64,000 bases of DNA from Alphaproteobacteria bacterium (GCA_028281325.1 JANQKC010000015.1:1-64000), one strand, 5' to 3'. Shown: positions 46,030 to 55,953, counted from the stretch's first letter. Notes: a model not told the origin generated them from the letters alone. Translations and numbers: made by a program.

Positions 46030-47030
46030 GCCGCCTTGTACCCGGTAATGCGGGTCAGCACGCCTTCGACGAAGGGCTGCACGGCGACCCCGCGGAACCC
46101 GGCGCTCTCGAAATACGCAATACAATCCGCTTCCGAATGCGCGACGCCGGTGGTCTCCGCCAGCGCCTGGCCGAGCCCCCAAAAGGCCGCGCTGACCGGC
46201 CCGCGCCGGTCGTCGTTGAGCGTTTCGCCGATCAAGTGCATTTCGCCGCCCGGCAACAAGGCGTCATGCGCCTTGGTGATGACGTTCTGGATCGTCTCCG
46301 GCCCGTACATGGGCAAGTTGCTGGCCATGACCACGACATCCGCATCTTCCGGGAAGGGGTCGGCGGTGAAATCGCCGGCGACCGCCTCGACCCGGTCCGA
46401 CACGCCGTTCTCGGCAATGAACGCGCGCGCGACTTCGGCCACCGGCGGCAGGTCGAACACGACCGCGCGCAGATGCGCCCAGGTATCGGCGGCGACGATG
46501 CAATAGGCGCCCGACCCGCCGCCAAGATCCAGCAGCTTCTTGCGCCCCGACAGGTCGACCTGCCGCGCGAAGCGCCGCGCCGCGCCCATGCCGATGCTGT
46601 AGGTCGCGTCATGATAGGCGCGCGCCTGTTCCACCGTGTATCCGGCGATATCGGGCAAGAGTTTCAGTTCCGGCGCCCGTAAATGATCGGTCAACCGCCC
46701 CCACTCGTTCCAAGCGGGTTTGGTGAACAGCATCCAGTCGCCGGCATAGCGATGGCTTCCCTTGACCAGAAACCGATCGACATCCGGCGCATTCGCGTAG
46801 CCGCCGTCCCGAATTTCCACCAAGTCCAGCGCGACGCACATGGTCACCAGGCGTTCGGCGTTGACCGGATGGATTTCGAGCGCCTGGGCGATCGCCGGAA
46901 TGTCGCGCGCGCCCTCGCTGATCGCGGTGAACAGGCCGAGTTCGACCGCCGCCATCAGCGCGGCGGATTGACCATAGGCCTGCGCGTACGCTTGCAGGCG
47001 TGTGGTGTCGAGTTTCTTCTCTTGCGTCAT
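46026..47030 (-). CDS. SAM-dependent O-methyltransferase-like protein
   Basis: This 334-residue protein has an N-terminal dimerisation helix-turn-helix-like region (SAALMAAVELGLFTAISEGARDIPAIAQAL) and a Rossmann fold with the SAM motif LLDLGGGSGAYCIV, as in plant-type small-molecule O-methyltransferases. MASNLPMYGPETIQNVITKAHDAL and PGGEMHLIGETLNDDRRGP match later motifs. A GTG three codons upstream is an alternative start; neither has a good ribosome-binding site. It is coupled to the FMN oxygenase by an ATGA overlap. Confidence 0.86.
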   Translation of the reverse strand: MTQEKKLDTTRLQAYAQAYGQSAALMAAVELGLFTAISEGARDIPAIAQALEIHPVNAERLVTMCVALDLVEIRDGGYANAPDVDRFLVKGSHRYAGDWMLFTKPAWNEWGRLTDHLRAPELKLLPDIAGYTVEQARAYHDATYSIGMGAARRFARQVDLSGRKKLLDLGGGSGAYCIVAADTWAHLRAVVFDLPPVAEVARAFIAENGVSDRVEAVAGDFTADPFPEDADVVVMASNLPMYGPETIQNVITKAHDALLPGGEMHLIGETLNDDRRGPVSAAFWGLGQALAETTGVAHSEADCIAYFESAGFRGVAVQPFVEGVLTRITGYKAA

Positions 47031-47318
47031 GGCTGTCACGCTACCACAGCACCGCCAGGGCGCGAGAACCGACGCGACATTTTGGCGCGAAACCCGTGGG
47101 CAAGGCCGACGCGGGTCAAAGCCTCACACCGTAGATTCGCCCGTCACGATCTTCATACGATCAAAGCTCTGTATCTGCGTCATCAAACCGCTAAAATCGA
47201 TCCCATTAGGGGATACGCCTACGGCATTCGAACAAGAACAGACAATGACGATGCCTCGAAATGCGCTATCGGCTGGGAGAGTCGGCCGGCCCGGGAACGC
47301 GTGAGCGACGGGGCCGAT

Positions 47319-47792
47319 ATGCTGTTTCCCAAAACCATCCGCTTCGACGACTCGGACCTGCGGCTCTTCGACAATGCGGCCGAACCGGGCGAATGGGCGG
47401 TGTCGGGCGCGTTCGCCTTCGCCGAACTGCCGGACTCCATGGTGACCGGCAGGATCAAGCAGGCGTTTGCGCAGGGGCTCCTCGGCACCGGGAGTTTCGG
47501 ATGGTCAACCCATGTCTGCGTCGCCGAGATCGACACGGCGACCTATGAAATGGTGATCGACCGGATCGCCCAGCATTTCGTCGCGGCCTACGGCGCGGCG
47601 GACCGCGATGCCGCGCTCCCCCTCGCCCGCCGCGAAGCGGAATTCGCCGCCAGCCTTTGCGAACATCCGATCGACACGGTGCTCGCCGTCCGACGCGCCT
47701 TCAACAGCGATGGAATCGTCGAACGCTTCCGCATCGTGCAGCCGCCGATTGAAAAAACACGCTCCAACGTCCGAGAAATCGCGGAGAACTGA
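47319..47792 (+). CDS. DUF6505-like protein
   Basis: This 157-residue protein has RFDDSDLRLFDNAAEPGEWAVSGAFAFA and FAQGLLGTGSFGWSTHVCVAEI, which match from memory the conserved family named DUF6505, of unknown function, often found near molybdenum-enzyme genes in alphaproteobacteria. moaA is the next gene, on the opposite strand. The ATG is chosen; a GTG 18 bases upstream in frame, with GGGAACGC before it, is a plausible alternative start. Confidence 0.72.
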   Translation: MLFPKTIRFDDSDLRLFDNAAEPGEWAVSGAFAFAELPDSMVTGRIKQAFAQGLLGTGSFGWSTHVCVAEIDTATYEMVIDRIAQHFVAAYGAADRDAALPLARREAEFAASLCEHPIDTVLAVRRAFNSDGIVERFRIVQPPIEKTRSNVREIAEN

Positions 47793-47826
47793 TCGCTCCC
47801 CACGCAGGCGTCAGCGGCGCTGGACG

Positions 47827-48834
47827 CTAACCGCCGGTCACGCTCATGTGGCGGCTGACCGACGGGCGCTGACGCCGCCGGTCGATGACGAAATCGTGGC
47901 CCTTCGGCTTGCGGCCGATCGCCTCGTCGATCGCGTCCAACAGCAGATCGTCTCGGTCGCTTAGGCGCAACGGCGTCCGAAGATCCGCTGCATCCTCCTG
48001 CCCCAGGCACATATACAGCGTCCCGGTACAGGTCAGCCGCACCCGGTTGCAGGATTCGCAGAAGTTATGGGTCATCGGCGTGATGAAGCCGACCTTTTGG
48101 CCGGTTTCGCGACAAACCGAATACCGCGCGGGCCCGCCGCTGGAATAATCGATGTCGTCGAGCGTCCATTTCTCGTTCAGCATCGCCCGCACCATCGACA
48201 GCGGCAGATACTGATCGACCCGGGTCTCCCCGCCGATGTCGCCCATCGGCATGACCTCGATAAAGGTCAGATCGAAGCCATGCTTGCCGCACCAGCCGAC
48301 GAAATCGCTTAGCTCGTCGTCATTCACGCCCTTCAAGGCGACGCAGTTGATCTTGACTTGGATCCCGGCGTCTTTCGCCGCTTCGAGACCCGCCATAACC
48401 TTGTCGAACTTGCCCCAACGGGTGATCGAGGCGAATTTCTCCGGCAGCAGGGAATCCATCGACACGTTGATGCGCCGCACGCCGTAAGACGCCAGTTCCG
48501 TGGCGTATTTGGAGAGTTGGCTGCCGTTGGTGGTGACGGTCAATTCGTCGAGGTCGCCGCTGTCGAGATGGCGCGAGAGATTGCGGAACAGCGACATGAT
48601 GTTGCGCCGCACCAGCGGCTCCCCGCCGGTCAGGCGCAGTTTGCGGACGCCCCGGCTGACGAAGGCGCTGCACACGCGGTCGAGTTCTTCCAGCGACAGG
48701 ATTTCCGCCTTCGGCAGGAAGGTCATCTCCTCCGCCATGCAATACACGCAACGGAAATCGCAGCGGTCGGTTACCGAAACCCGAAGATAATTAACCTCTC
48801 GCCCAAAAGGATCGATCAGCGGTTCGCCCGTCAT
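47827..48834 (-). CDS. moaA: GTP 3',8-cyclase
   Basis: This 335-residue radical SAM enzyme carries out the first step of molybdenum cofactor synthesis. The N-terminal cluster is bound by Cys25, Cys29 and Cys32 (CDFRCVYC), the C-terminal one by Cys residues in [15 protein letters not shown], and the protein ends in the functionally required Gly-Gly. TGGEPLVRR and RINVSMDSL also match. The start at [12 protein letters not shown] is chosen as the family N-terminus. It fits the molybdopterin-enzyme operon 2 kb away. Confidence 0.96.
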   Translation of the reverse strand: MTGEPLIDPFGREVNYLRVSVTDRCDFRCVYCMAEEMTFLPKAEILSLEELDRVCSAFVSRGVRKLRLTGGEPLVRRNIMSLFRNLSRHLDSGDLDELTVTTNGSQLSKYATELASYGVRRINVSMDSLLPEKFASITRWGKFDKVMAGLEAAKDAGIQVKINCVALKGVNDDELSDFVGWCGKHGFDLTFIEVMPMGDIGGETRVDQYLPLSMVRAMLNEKWTLDDIDYSSGGPARYSVCRETGQKVGFITPMTHNFCESCNRVRLTCTGTLYMCLGQEDAADLRTPLRLSDRDDLLLDAIDEAIGRKPKGHDFVIDRRRQRPSVSRHMSVTGG

Positions 48835-49117
48835 ACCCGTGTCACCCTGGTCTTTTTTCCCATCCAAACACACAGTTATCTATGCGCTAAACCAAGCATT
48901 TCCAGTCCGGCCGGTCAATGAACCGACCATCGACGCCCAAGAATCGGCCCGACCGGCCATGATTGCGGCCCCTTCCGGCGCGCGCCATTGTAGACTTACT
49001 GCTTTAAGGATATTCGCCGAGCGCCCCGCCGCATTGATGCATGTCTATTTTGGCGAATTATATGCGTCCCGCGACGATCCGACGACCTACGAATCCTACA
49101 CCAGACGGCTCCGCCGC

Positions 49118-49708
49118 CTATGACGCATCGTGTTCCGTGGCCAAGTCGAGGATCGCGTGGCACAACGCTAGGTGTCCAACCTCGACAAATCCATAAGACG
49201 GCGAGTTGATAAACAGGTTCAGGTCGCCAAGGCCACGAAGCGGATTGTCAGCCGCGAAGCCGGAAAGCGTTACGATGTAGAGACGCTGCTGTCGCGCGGC
49301 CCGCACGGCGTTCAGGATGTTGTCCGACCGCCCCGAACTGCTGATCGCGACGAGGATGTCGCCGTCGGCGCCCTGCATCTCGATTTGTTTCGCGAACACC
49401 TGGTCGTAGCCGAAATCGTTCCCGAGACAGGTCAACGCCGCCCCATCGTTCAAGGCGATCGACCGAATGTTGCCGTTCTTCGCGTAGTCGATCGCCAGAT
49501 GACTGGCGATGGCGGCGCTACCCCCGTTGCCGACAAAGATGACCTTCCGGCCCATCGCATGCGCGGTCCGCGCCTTATCGACGATCCGCGAGAAGGCCGC
49601 CTCCATCGGAACGGATACGTTGCGCGCCTGCGTCGCCTCCGCCCCGTGCAGCAGTTTCGCGAGCGTATCGAAATATCCCGTGACGGATGACGTCGAGATA
49701 ACGGCCAT
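49118..49708 (-). CDS. SIS-domain phosphoheptose isomerase-like protein
   Basis: This 196-residue SIS protein has FVGNGGSAAIASHLAIDYAK and VAISSSGRSDNILNAV, the phosphosugar-binding loops of GmhA-like proteins. In GmhA proper a catalytic Glu follows the first loop; here the same stretch reads SHLAIDYAKNG, so the usual Glu is not obvious. It may be an isomerase of a different phosphosugar, for example in surface polysaccharide synthesis, matching the deacetylase gene 79 bases upstream. Confidence 0.83.
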   Translation of the reverse strand: MAVISTSSVTGYFDTLAKLLHGAEATQARNVSVPMEAAFSRIVDKARTAHAMGRKVIFVGNGGSAAIASHLAIDYAKNGNIRSIALNDGAALTCLGNDFGYDQVFAKQIEMQGADGDILVAISSSGRSDNILNAVRAARQQRLYIVTLSGFAADNPLRGLGDLNLFINSPSYGFVEVGHLALCHAILDLATEHDAS

Positions 49709-49787
49709 TCAACTCCCCCCTTCGGTCGCGCCACTATGCCCGAATCTCTCGATACCCGCGACCTTGTTTTGCAACCGCCCGGCAGCG

Positions 49788-50825
49788 CTATGACGCGCGG
49801 CGCAGCCCCGCGTGATGCACCGCTGAATGCAGAAAGGACCGCGCCAACACCGCCCCGATATCCAACGGTTCCGCCGCATCCACCGGCCGGTCGAAACAGA
49901 CGCGGTTGATCATGACGCGATCGTTCGGCGCATAGTTCGCCGTCGAGAAGAAGATCGACAATCGTGGGTCGACCGCCAATCGTTCGGCCATCCACTCGCG
50001 CGCAACGCCCTTGTGCGAGTGCGGAAAGGCGAAGGGGACCTCGTCGAGACCGAATGTCTCCGCCATGAAATCGACGCTCCGGCGCAGGTCCCGCCCGCGA
50101 TCCGTTGCGTCGAGCCGGGCGAACTTCGTGTGGTCGGTGCCATGCGCCCCAAGCGAGAACCCATCGGACAGCAAGGCCGACGTCTGTTCCGCCGTCAGGA
50201 ACGGCCGTTCGGCCTCCAACACCGCCCGCCAAGTCACGCCCAGGACCGCCGCGCATTCGTCCAGCCGAACGCAATCCTCGGCCCGATGCACCGAGAGAGC
50301 GCGGAGGGCCTGGCATAACACGTCCCGCACCGGATCTTGTGCCGAGAGCCCCAACAATGCGCCGATGGACCGCCGCGCCGCCATCGACATTTCCATGGAT
50401 TGCATCAGCGTCAGCAGATAGGATCGGCGGTGCCCGTAAAACAGATAACGGTTGTCGACCGCCCGCGCGGTCAGAAAAAACGTCGCCGGGACCCCAAGCT
50501 CTTTCAGGATCGGGGCGATGACGTCTACGGTTTCCCGAAGCCCGTCATCGAAACTCAGGAAAACTGGATAGTCCGGCAACGACGCGCCGTCGCGGAAATG
50601 CGCGACCACCTGGGACAGCGTGACGAATTCGAAATTCTTCTGCAGGAAAACAAGCGCCCGGCGGAATTCGCCCACCGTCGGGGGCCGGTAGACCTCCGCA
50701 ATGAACGGGTTCGGCGCATCGGTGACGATATGCCCGAAGACCGAAGTCAAACGTCGCCGCAGGAAGGGACGAACCCGCCCAAAGGTCACGATGGGCGAGA
50801 GGGCCGTCTCGAGCCCGTTTCTCAC
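49788..50825 (-). CDS. Polysaccharide deacetylase (NodB family)
   Basis: This 345-residue protein has the NodB metal site: the Asp pair in FLSFDDGLRETVD (motif 1) and the histidines in GAHGTDHTKFA (motif 2). FAFPHSHKG lies where motif 3 is expected. Such enzymes remove acetyl groups from polysaccharides, usually with zinc. No export signal is evident, so the substrate may be cytoplasmic or lipid-linked. It is downstream of the MoaD-like gene on the same strand. Confidence 0.88.
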   Translation of the reverse strand: MRNGLETALSPIVTFGRVRPFLRRRLTSVFGHIVTDAPNPFIAEVYRPPTVGEFRRALVFLQKNFEFVTLSQVVAHFRDGASLPDYPVFLSFDDGLRETVDVIAPILKELGVPATFFLTARAVDNRYLFYGHRRSYLLTLMQSMEMSMAARRSIGALLGLSAQDPVRDVLCQALRALSVHRAEDCVRLDECAAVLGVTWRAVLEAERPFLTAEQTSALLSDGFSLGAHGTDHTKFARLDATDRGRDLRRSVDFMAETFGLDEVPFAFPHSHKGVAREWMAERLAVDPRLSIFFSTANYAPNDRVMINRVCFDRPVDAAEPLDIGAVLARSFLHSAVHHAGLRRAS

Positions 50826-50887
50826 CGCCCGGCGATCCCGCCATCATTGCCTGCCATGATGTCTGCATACTTCATAAGCGGATCGCC

Positions 50888-51133
50888 TCAGCCGCCCGCG
50901 ATTTGCGGCAGCAAGTGTACCTCGCTGTCCGGCTCGATCGCTTCGAGCCAGGCGTCCTGGTATATCTGTCCGTCGATCGCGACGGCGAGGCCTTCTTCCA
51001 GGTGCGGCTTCAAGGTCGGATGGCGGTCGCTCAACATCGTGAACAACTGCCGGACGGTCCGGGCATCGAGATCGAATTCGGACTCGCCGCCGGTGTATTG
51101 CCGCAGATTGCCCATCAAGACGATATGCGCCAC
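50888..51133 (-). CDS. MoaD/ThiS-family sulfur carrier protein
   Basis: This 81-residue beta-grasp protein ends in LLPQIAGG; the C-terminal Gly-Gly is the site of adenylation and thiocarboxylation in MoaD and ThiS. VRQLFTMLSDRHPTLKPHL fits the helix of the fold. Its position 14 bases after the molybdopterin subunit gene suggests a dedicated partner for cofactor synthesis or maturation of that enzyme, rather than the general MoaD. No MoaE is adjacent. Confidence 0.88.
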   Translation of the reverse strand: MAHIVLMGNLRQYTGGESEFDLDARTVRQLFTMLSDRHPTLKPHLEEGLAVAIDGQIYQDAWLEAIEPDSEVHLLPQIAGG

Positions 51134-51146
51134 GGCAGCCTACCGG

Positions 51147-53438
51147 TCAGCCGCCATCGCGATCTTCGATCGCCTTCAGCACCTTCGGCGGCGACATCGG
51201 CAGTTCGGTGAACCGGATGCCGGTCGCGTTCTCCATCGCGTTGGCGATTGCGGCCATGGGCGGCACGATCGGCGTCTCGCCGACCCCGCGCACACCGTAG
51301 GGATGCCGCGGATTGGGCACCTCGACGATCACGGTGTCGATCATCGGCACGTCCGACGCGACCGGAATGCGGTAGTCGAGAAAGCCGGGGTTCTGCATCC
51401 GGCCATCCTCGCCATAGATGTATTCCTCGTTCAGCGCCCAGCCGATGCCCTGCACCGCGCCGCCCTGATACTGACCCTCGACATAGCTCGGATGGACGGC
51501 CCGGCCCGCGTCCTGCAACACGGTATAGCGCAGGATTGTGACGCGGCCGGTTTCCTCGTCGACTTCCAGATCCACCATGTGGGTGCCGAAGCTGGGCGCG
51601 GCGCCCTTGGCGTTGATCCGGGCCGCGCCGCCGATCGGGCCGCCGGTCTTGCCCGCCATGTCGGCGATGTCCGCCAGCGACAGCGGATCGAACTTCCCGG
51701 CGTTGTCGCCGGCCGGCTTGGCGTGACCGTCTTCCCACACCACCGCGTCTTCGGGAATCTCCCAAATCTTGGCCGCGCGGGCGCACATCTCCTTGATCGC
51801 TTCGTCCGCCGCCTCCACCGCGGCCATACCGCTGGAGAAGGTCGCGCGGCTGCCGCCGGTCAGGAAATTGTAGCCGAGCGAACTGGTATCCGCGATCAAC
51901 GGCCGGACCTTCTCCGGCTCGATTCCAAGCCGTTCCGCCGTCATCAGCGCCAAGGACGCGCGCGAGCCGCCGATATCCGGCGTGCCGGCCATCAGCGTCG
52001 CCGAGCCGTCCTCGTTGATGTTCAACGTCACGCAGGTCTCGCCGCCGATGTTGAACCAGAATCCCGACGCGATGCCGCGCCCCTGCCCCGGTTTCAACGG
52101 CGTGTTGTAGTGTTCGTGGGCCTTGGCTTGTTCCAGCGTTTCGACCAGCCCGATCGGCCCGAACTTGGGGCCATAGGCGGCATGCGTCCCTTCCCTGGCC
52201 GCGTTCCGAAGCCGGAAATCGACCGGATCGATGCCCAGCATCTTGGCCAGTTCGTCGACCACCGATTCCGTGGCGTATTCGGAAATCGGCCCGCCCGGCG
52301 CGCGGTAGGCCGCGACCTTTGGCCGGTTTGTCACCACGTCGTAGCCGACGGTCTTTACGTTCTCCAGGTCATACGGGGCGAAGGCGCACATGCAGCCGGG
52401 CTGCACCGGCGACCCTTGGAACGCGCCCGCCTGGTATTTGAGCACCGCTTCCGCCGCGGTGATGCGCCCGTCCTTCGTCGCCCCCATCTTGACCCAGACG
52501 TTCGCTCCCGAGGTCGGGCCCGTCGCGCGGAACACGTCGTCCCGGGACATCACCATCTTCACCGGGTGGCCGGTCTTCTGCGACAAGGCCAGCGCCAACG
52601 GCTCCAGATAGACCACGGTCTTGCCGCCGAACCCGCCGCCGATTTCGGAGGCCGTGACGCGGATCTTCGAGACATCCAGATTGAGCAACCGGGCGCAGTG
52701 GGTCCGCACGACGTAATGCCCTTGGGTGCTGCACCACAAATCGGCCTGCCCGTCCTCGGACATGCTGGCGACGCAGGCATGCGGTTCGATGTAACCCTGA
52801 TGCACGGGCTTGGTGTTGAACTCGCGCTCGACGATCACGTCAGCCTCGGCGAAGCCCTTCTCGACATCGCCGAGCGCGAACTCCACCCGCTTGCTGACAT
52901 TCGACGGCGTATCGGGCTTGGGATCGACCCCCTCGGTCATCATGTCGTCGTGCAGCAATGGCGCGTCCGGCGCCATCGCCGCCACCGCATCGATGACATG
53001 CGGCAGAACCTCATACTCGACATCGATCAACCGCAACGCCTTGCGGGCGATCGAATTGCTGGTCGCCGCCACCGCCGCGACCGCATGCCCTTCGTACAGC
53101 ACCTTCTCGCGCGCCATCACATTGCGCACGACATCGCGGTAGTTGACCATCATCTCGCCCGCGGGAACGAATTCGGACTCCATGTCCTGAAAATCGTCCC
53201 GCGTGATCACCGCCTTAACCCCCGCAAGCGCTTCCGCCTTCGACGTATCGATCGAAACGATCCGGGCATGCGGATGCGGACTACGCAGCACCTGCCCGGT
53301 CAACATGCCCGGCAGATGCAAATCCGCGCCGAATTTCGCCCGTCCCGTGACCTTATCGACCCCGTCCGGGCGAACCGGCCGCGTCCCGACATATTTCAGG
53401 TCTTGCTCGTCATCGTCGAGTTTCAGCGCTTGCGACAT
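51147..53438 (-). CDS. Xanthine dehydrogenase-family molybdopterin-binding subunit
   Basis: This 763-residue large subunit binds the molybdenum cofactor. It has KYVGTRPVRPDGVDKVTGRAKF at the N-terminus, VEREFNTKPVHQGYIEPHACV, EIGGGFGGK, YRAPGGPISEYATESV and QGGAVQGIGWALNEE, and the likely active-site Glu in RGVGETPIVPP. AYRAPGGP, rather than the AYRCSFR loop of form I CO dehydrogenase, points to a hydroxylase of a heterocycle or aromatic acyl-CoA. The start is at MSQALKLDDDE, after GGGAGAC. It follows the 2Fe-2S subunit by 14 bases. Confidence 0.95.
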   Translation of the reverse strand: MSQALKLDDDEQDLKYVGTRPVRPDGVDKVTGRAKFGADLHLPGMLTGQVLRSPHPHARIVSIDTSKAEALAGVKAVITRDDFQDMESEFVPAGEMMVNYRDVVRNVMAREKVLYEGHAVAAVAATSNSIARKALRLIDVEYEVLPHVIDAVAAMAPDAPLLHDDMMTEGVDPKPDTPSNVSKRVEFALGDVEKGFAEADVIVEREFNTKPVHQGYIEPHACVASMSEDGQADLWCSTQGHYVVRTHCARLLNLDVSKIRVTASEIGGGFGGKTVVYLEPLALALSQKTGHPVKMVMSRDDVFRATGPTSGANVWVKMGATKDGRITAAEAVLKYQAGAFQGSPVQPGCMCAFAPYDLENVKTVGYDVVTNRPKVAAYRAPGGPISEYATESVVDELAKMLGIDPVDFRLRNAAREGTHAAYGPKFGPIGLVETLEQAKAHEHYNTPLKPGQGRGIASGFWFNIGGETCVTLNINEDGSATLMAGTPDIGGSRASLALMTAERLGIEPEKVRPLIADTSSLGYNFLTGGSRATFSSGMAAVEAADEAIKEMCARAAKIWEIPEDAVVWEDGHAKPAGDNAGKFDPLSLADIADMAGKTGGPIGGAARINAKGAAPSFGTHMVDLEVDEETGRVTILRYTVLQDAGRAVHPSYVEGQYQGGAVQGIGWALNEEYIYGEDGRMQNPGFLDYRIPVASDVPMIDTVIVEVPNPRHPYGVRGVGETPIVPPMAAIANAMENATGIRFTELPMSPPKVLKAIEDRDGG

Positions 53439-53452
53439 GCTTGCTGTCTCCC

Positions 53453-53932
53453 TTACTTGCCACTCCGCATCTCGGCGGCCGTATCGAGCACGGCCCGGAT
53501 GATCTTGTCGTATCCGGTGCATCGGCACAGATTGCCGGCGAGCCAATATCGGGTTTCCTCTTCGGTCGGGTCCGGATTGCGGTCGAGCAACGACTTCGCC
53601 GCCACCAGGAAGCCCGGCGTGCAGATCCCGCATTGCAGCGCCGCGTGTTCGAGGAATTTCTGCTGTAGCGGATGCAGCTCATCCCCGTCGGCCATGCCCT
53701 CGATCGTCTCGATCTTCTTGCCGCCCATCTCGGCGCCGAGCGCCAAGCAGGCGCAGACCAAGCGGTCGTCGACCAGGACACTGCATGCGCCGCAGTCGCC
53801 CGACGCACAGCCTTCCTTGCTGCCGGTCAAATACAGCTCGTCGCGCAGCACGTCGAGCAGCGTTTGTTCCGGCTCGCAGAGATACTCGACCGGGTCGCCA
53901 TTAATCGTTGTGGATACGTGATATTTACTCAT
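53453..53932 (-). CDS. 2Fe-2S subunit of the molybdenum hydroxylase
   Basis: This 159-residue protein carries two 2Fe-2S clusters: the plant-ferredoxin-type GCASGDCGACSVLVDD with a following Cys in LVCACLAL, and the second cluster in CGICTPGF and LCRCTGYDKI. It passes electrons from the molybdenum site to FAD. The ATG overlaps the stop of the FAD subunit gene by four bases, and the large-subunit gene starts 14 bases after its stop, giving the order FAD, Fe-S, Mo. Confidence 0.95.
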   Translation of the reverse strand: MSKYHVSTTINGDPVEYLCEPEQTLLDVLRDELYLTGSKEGCASGDCGACSVLVDDRLVCACLALGAEMGGKKIETIEGMADGDELHPLQQKFLEHAALQCGICTPGFLVAAKSLLDRNPDPTEEETRYWLAGNLCRCTGYDKIIRAVLDTAAEMRSGK

Positions 53933-54801
53933 CGGCCTTCCTTTGCCCGGTCCAGTGCAATCAATGCGGCGCGGCGCGCGAGGACGCCGGCCACCTTCGT
54001 GCGGAACTCGATGGTTCCGCGTTTGTCGTCGATCGGCTTGCAGGCCGCGCTCGCGGCCGCCGCGAGTTTCTCCAACGCCGCATCGTCCAGGGTCGAGCCG
54101 ATCAGGGCGTCCGCCGCATCGGCGACCAGCAACGGCGTCGCCGCGACCGCGCCCAATCCGACCCGCGCCGCCTGGCACACCCCATCATCGTCCAGCGTGA
54201 TGTTCACGCCGGCGCCCACGACCGCGATGTCCATTTCGGTGCGGGGGATGAAACGCAAGTAGGCGTCGCCCGAATGCGCCGGACGGTCCGGAAATTTGAA
54301 GGAAACGACGAATTCGCCCTTCTCCAGCGAGGTCTTCCCGGGCCCAATGATGATGTCCTCGACGGGTACGTCGCGCTGACCGCTCGGCCCGATCACGGAC
54401 GCGACCGCGCCGGCCGCGATCAGCGCCGGAACGCTATCCGCCGCGGGTGAACCGTTGCACAGGTTGCCACCCATGGTCGCACGCCCCTGAATCTGGGTCG
54501 ATCCGATCAGTTCGGTCGCCTCGACGACGCCGGGCCATGCCTTGCACATCCCCGCATGTTCGCCAAGTTCCGCGCCGGTCACGGCGGCGCCGACCCGGAA
54601 GCCGCCGCCTTCCTCGGAAATCGCCCGGACTTCCGGGATGTTCTTGATATCGACAACCAATCCAGGATGGACCATGCCGGCCCTGAGCTGGACCAGGAGG
54701 TCTGTCCCACCAGCAAGTACACGCCCGGCCTCTCCCGCATCGGACAGCATCGCTACTGCCGCGTCGAGTGAGTCCGGCGCTTCATAACGCATTTCTTCCA
54801 T
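53929..54801 (-). CDS. FAD-binding subunit of the molybdenum hydroxylase
   Basis: This 290-residue flavoprotein subunit has RVLAGGTDLLVQLRAG (FAD pyrophosphate loop) and GSTQIQGRATMGGNLCNGSPAADSVPAL, both typical of CoxM/xanthine dehydrogenase FAD domains. It accepts electrons from the Fe-S subunit and passes them to an external acceptor. AGGAG precedes the ATG. It is the first gene of the probable five- or six-gene minus-strand operon that continues through the MoaD-like gene. Confidence 0.94.
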   Translation of the reverse strand: MEEMRYEAPDSLDAAVAMLSDAGEAGRVLAGGTDLLVQLRAGMVHPGLVVDIKNIPEVRAISEEGGGFRVGAAVTGAELGEHAGMCKAWPGVVEATELIGSTQIQGRATMGGNLCNGSPAADSVPALIAAGAVASVIGPSGQRDVPVEDIIIGPGKTSLEKGEFVVSFKFPDRPAHSGDAYLRFIPRTEMDIAVVGAGVNITLDDDGVCQAARVGLGAVAATPLLVADAADALIGSTLDDAALEKLAAAASAACKPIDDKRGTIEFRTKVAGVLARRAALIALDRAKEGR

Positions 54802-55052
54802 AATGCTCCTCTGATCCCTTGTTCCGGTAAAATATACCGCGGCGGCCCGGAAGCAACCGACCCGCCGAACCATAGATTACCTGTCCCGCCCATAGCCGGG
54901 AAATCCAGTATACCCTTTCCCGCGACACCGCGCGCAAGGCGGCTCATCGCCCGTTGGAGAAGGCAATTTTGACTAGCAATTTTCAGCAAGCCGAAGGATA
55001 ACCCTGCAATTCAATTTTGGCCGCTTCTCGCGAAGCCGCAAGGAAAAAACAC

Positions 55053-55859
55053 GTGAACCACCAAAGAGACATTCCGCAACCCATTACGCCCAAGGCCCTT
55101 GCCGAGCGCGTGCGGACGGCGGCCGCCGACTCCAACCTCGTCTTCCTGCTGGATTACGACGGCACGCTGACGCCGATCGTGGACAGGCCGGGCGACGCCA
55201 ATCTTGCGGAGGACACCCGGCAAGTCCTTCGCGACTTGAGCGCGCGGCATCCGGTGGCGATCATCAGCGGCCGGGACAGACCGGACGTACAGAACCGGGT
55301 CGACCTGGACACTCTTTACTACGCCGGCAGCCATGGCTTCGATATCGCCGGACCGGACGACCATGCAATGGACCATATCGAAGGCGCCGACTTCATCCCC
55401 GAAGTGCGGCAAACGATCGCGTTCCTGGAAAAGCGGCTCGCCGCGTTGTCCGGCGTTTTCGTGGAGAGAAAGACTTACTCGGTGGCCATTCACACCCGCC
55501 TGGCGGCCGACGGCGACATCCCGGCGGTCGAGCAAGCGATCGCGGAAACCCTCGCGCAGCATCCGCGCCTGCGCACCAAAACGGGAAAACGCGTGATCGA
55601 GTTGATTCCCGACATCGACTGGCACAAGGGGCGAGCCGCGACGTGGCTGATCGAAGGGTTGCAGCCGGCGCACGGACCGATCTTTCCGGTGTTCCTTGGC
55701 GACGACCAAACCGACGAGGATGTGTTCGCCGCCTTACCGGAACACGGCCTCGGGATCCTCGTCGCACGCGCACCACGCCCATCCAAGGCGTCGTTTCGCC
55801 TCACGAGCCCCGGCGACGTGGTCGACTTCCTCAAGAGAATGGCCGCCGCATCGCGCTGA
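55053..55859 (+). CDS. otsB: Trehalose-6-phosphate phosphatase
   Basis: This 268-residue HAD-superfamily phosphatase has [18 protein letters not shown] (nucleophile Asp and acid Asp), SGRDRPDVQ (motif II), [12 protein letters not shown] (motif III Lys) and [15 protein letters not shown] (motif IV). It converts trehalose 6-phosphate to trehalose. The GTG start is preferred because AAGGAAAA precedes it; an in-frame TTG 36 bases upstream is possible. Trehalose-6-phosphate synthase (otsA) is not in the window, although the two genes are often adjacent. Confidence 0.94.
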   Translation: MNHQRDIPQPITPKALAERVRTAAADSNLVFLLDYDGTLTPIVDRPGDANLAEDTRQVLRDLSARHPVAIISGRDRPDVQNRVDLDTLYYAGSHGFDIAGPDDHAMDHIEGADFIPEVRQTIAFLEKRLAALSGVFVERKTYSVAIHTRLAADGDIPAVEQAIAETLAQHPRLRTKTGKRVIELIPDIDWHKGRAATWLIEGLQPAHGPIFPVFLGDDQTDEDVFAALPEHGLGILVARAPRPSKASFRLTSPGDVVDFLKRMAAASR

Positions 55860-55953
55860 GCCCCCGTTCCGGCCCGTGACGACGTCTCCCGCAGATTTGA
55901 CTTTCAAACCGCCGGGTCGCAGTTACTATCTTAAAGTGAACAGGAGGGTTTGC

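Noticed and set aside
47180..47240. tRNA-like TTCGAAC sequence near 47226
   Set aside because: No acceptor, D or anticodon stems can be formed around it.
48839..49123. Plus-strand frame of 94 codons between moaA and the SIS gene
   Set aside because: Starts inside the moaA leader, lacks a ribosome-binding site and shows no known pattern.
51147..53438. Form I CO dehydrogenase large subunit
   Set aside because: The active-site loop reads AYRAPGGP, not AYRCSFR with the Cu-binding Cys.
50337..53921. Open plus-strand frame of 1194 codons opposite the molybdenum hydroxylase genes
   Set aside because: It is antisense to three genes with full family motifs. High GC makes long chance frames common, and its translation is Arg/His/Asp-rich without any domain pattern.
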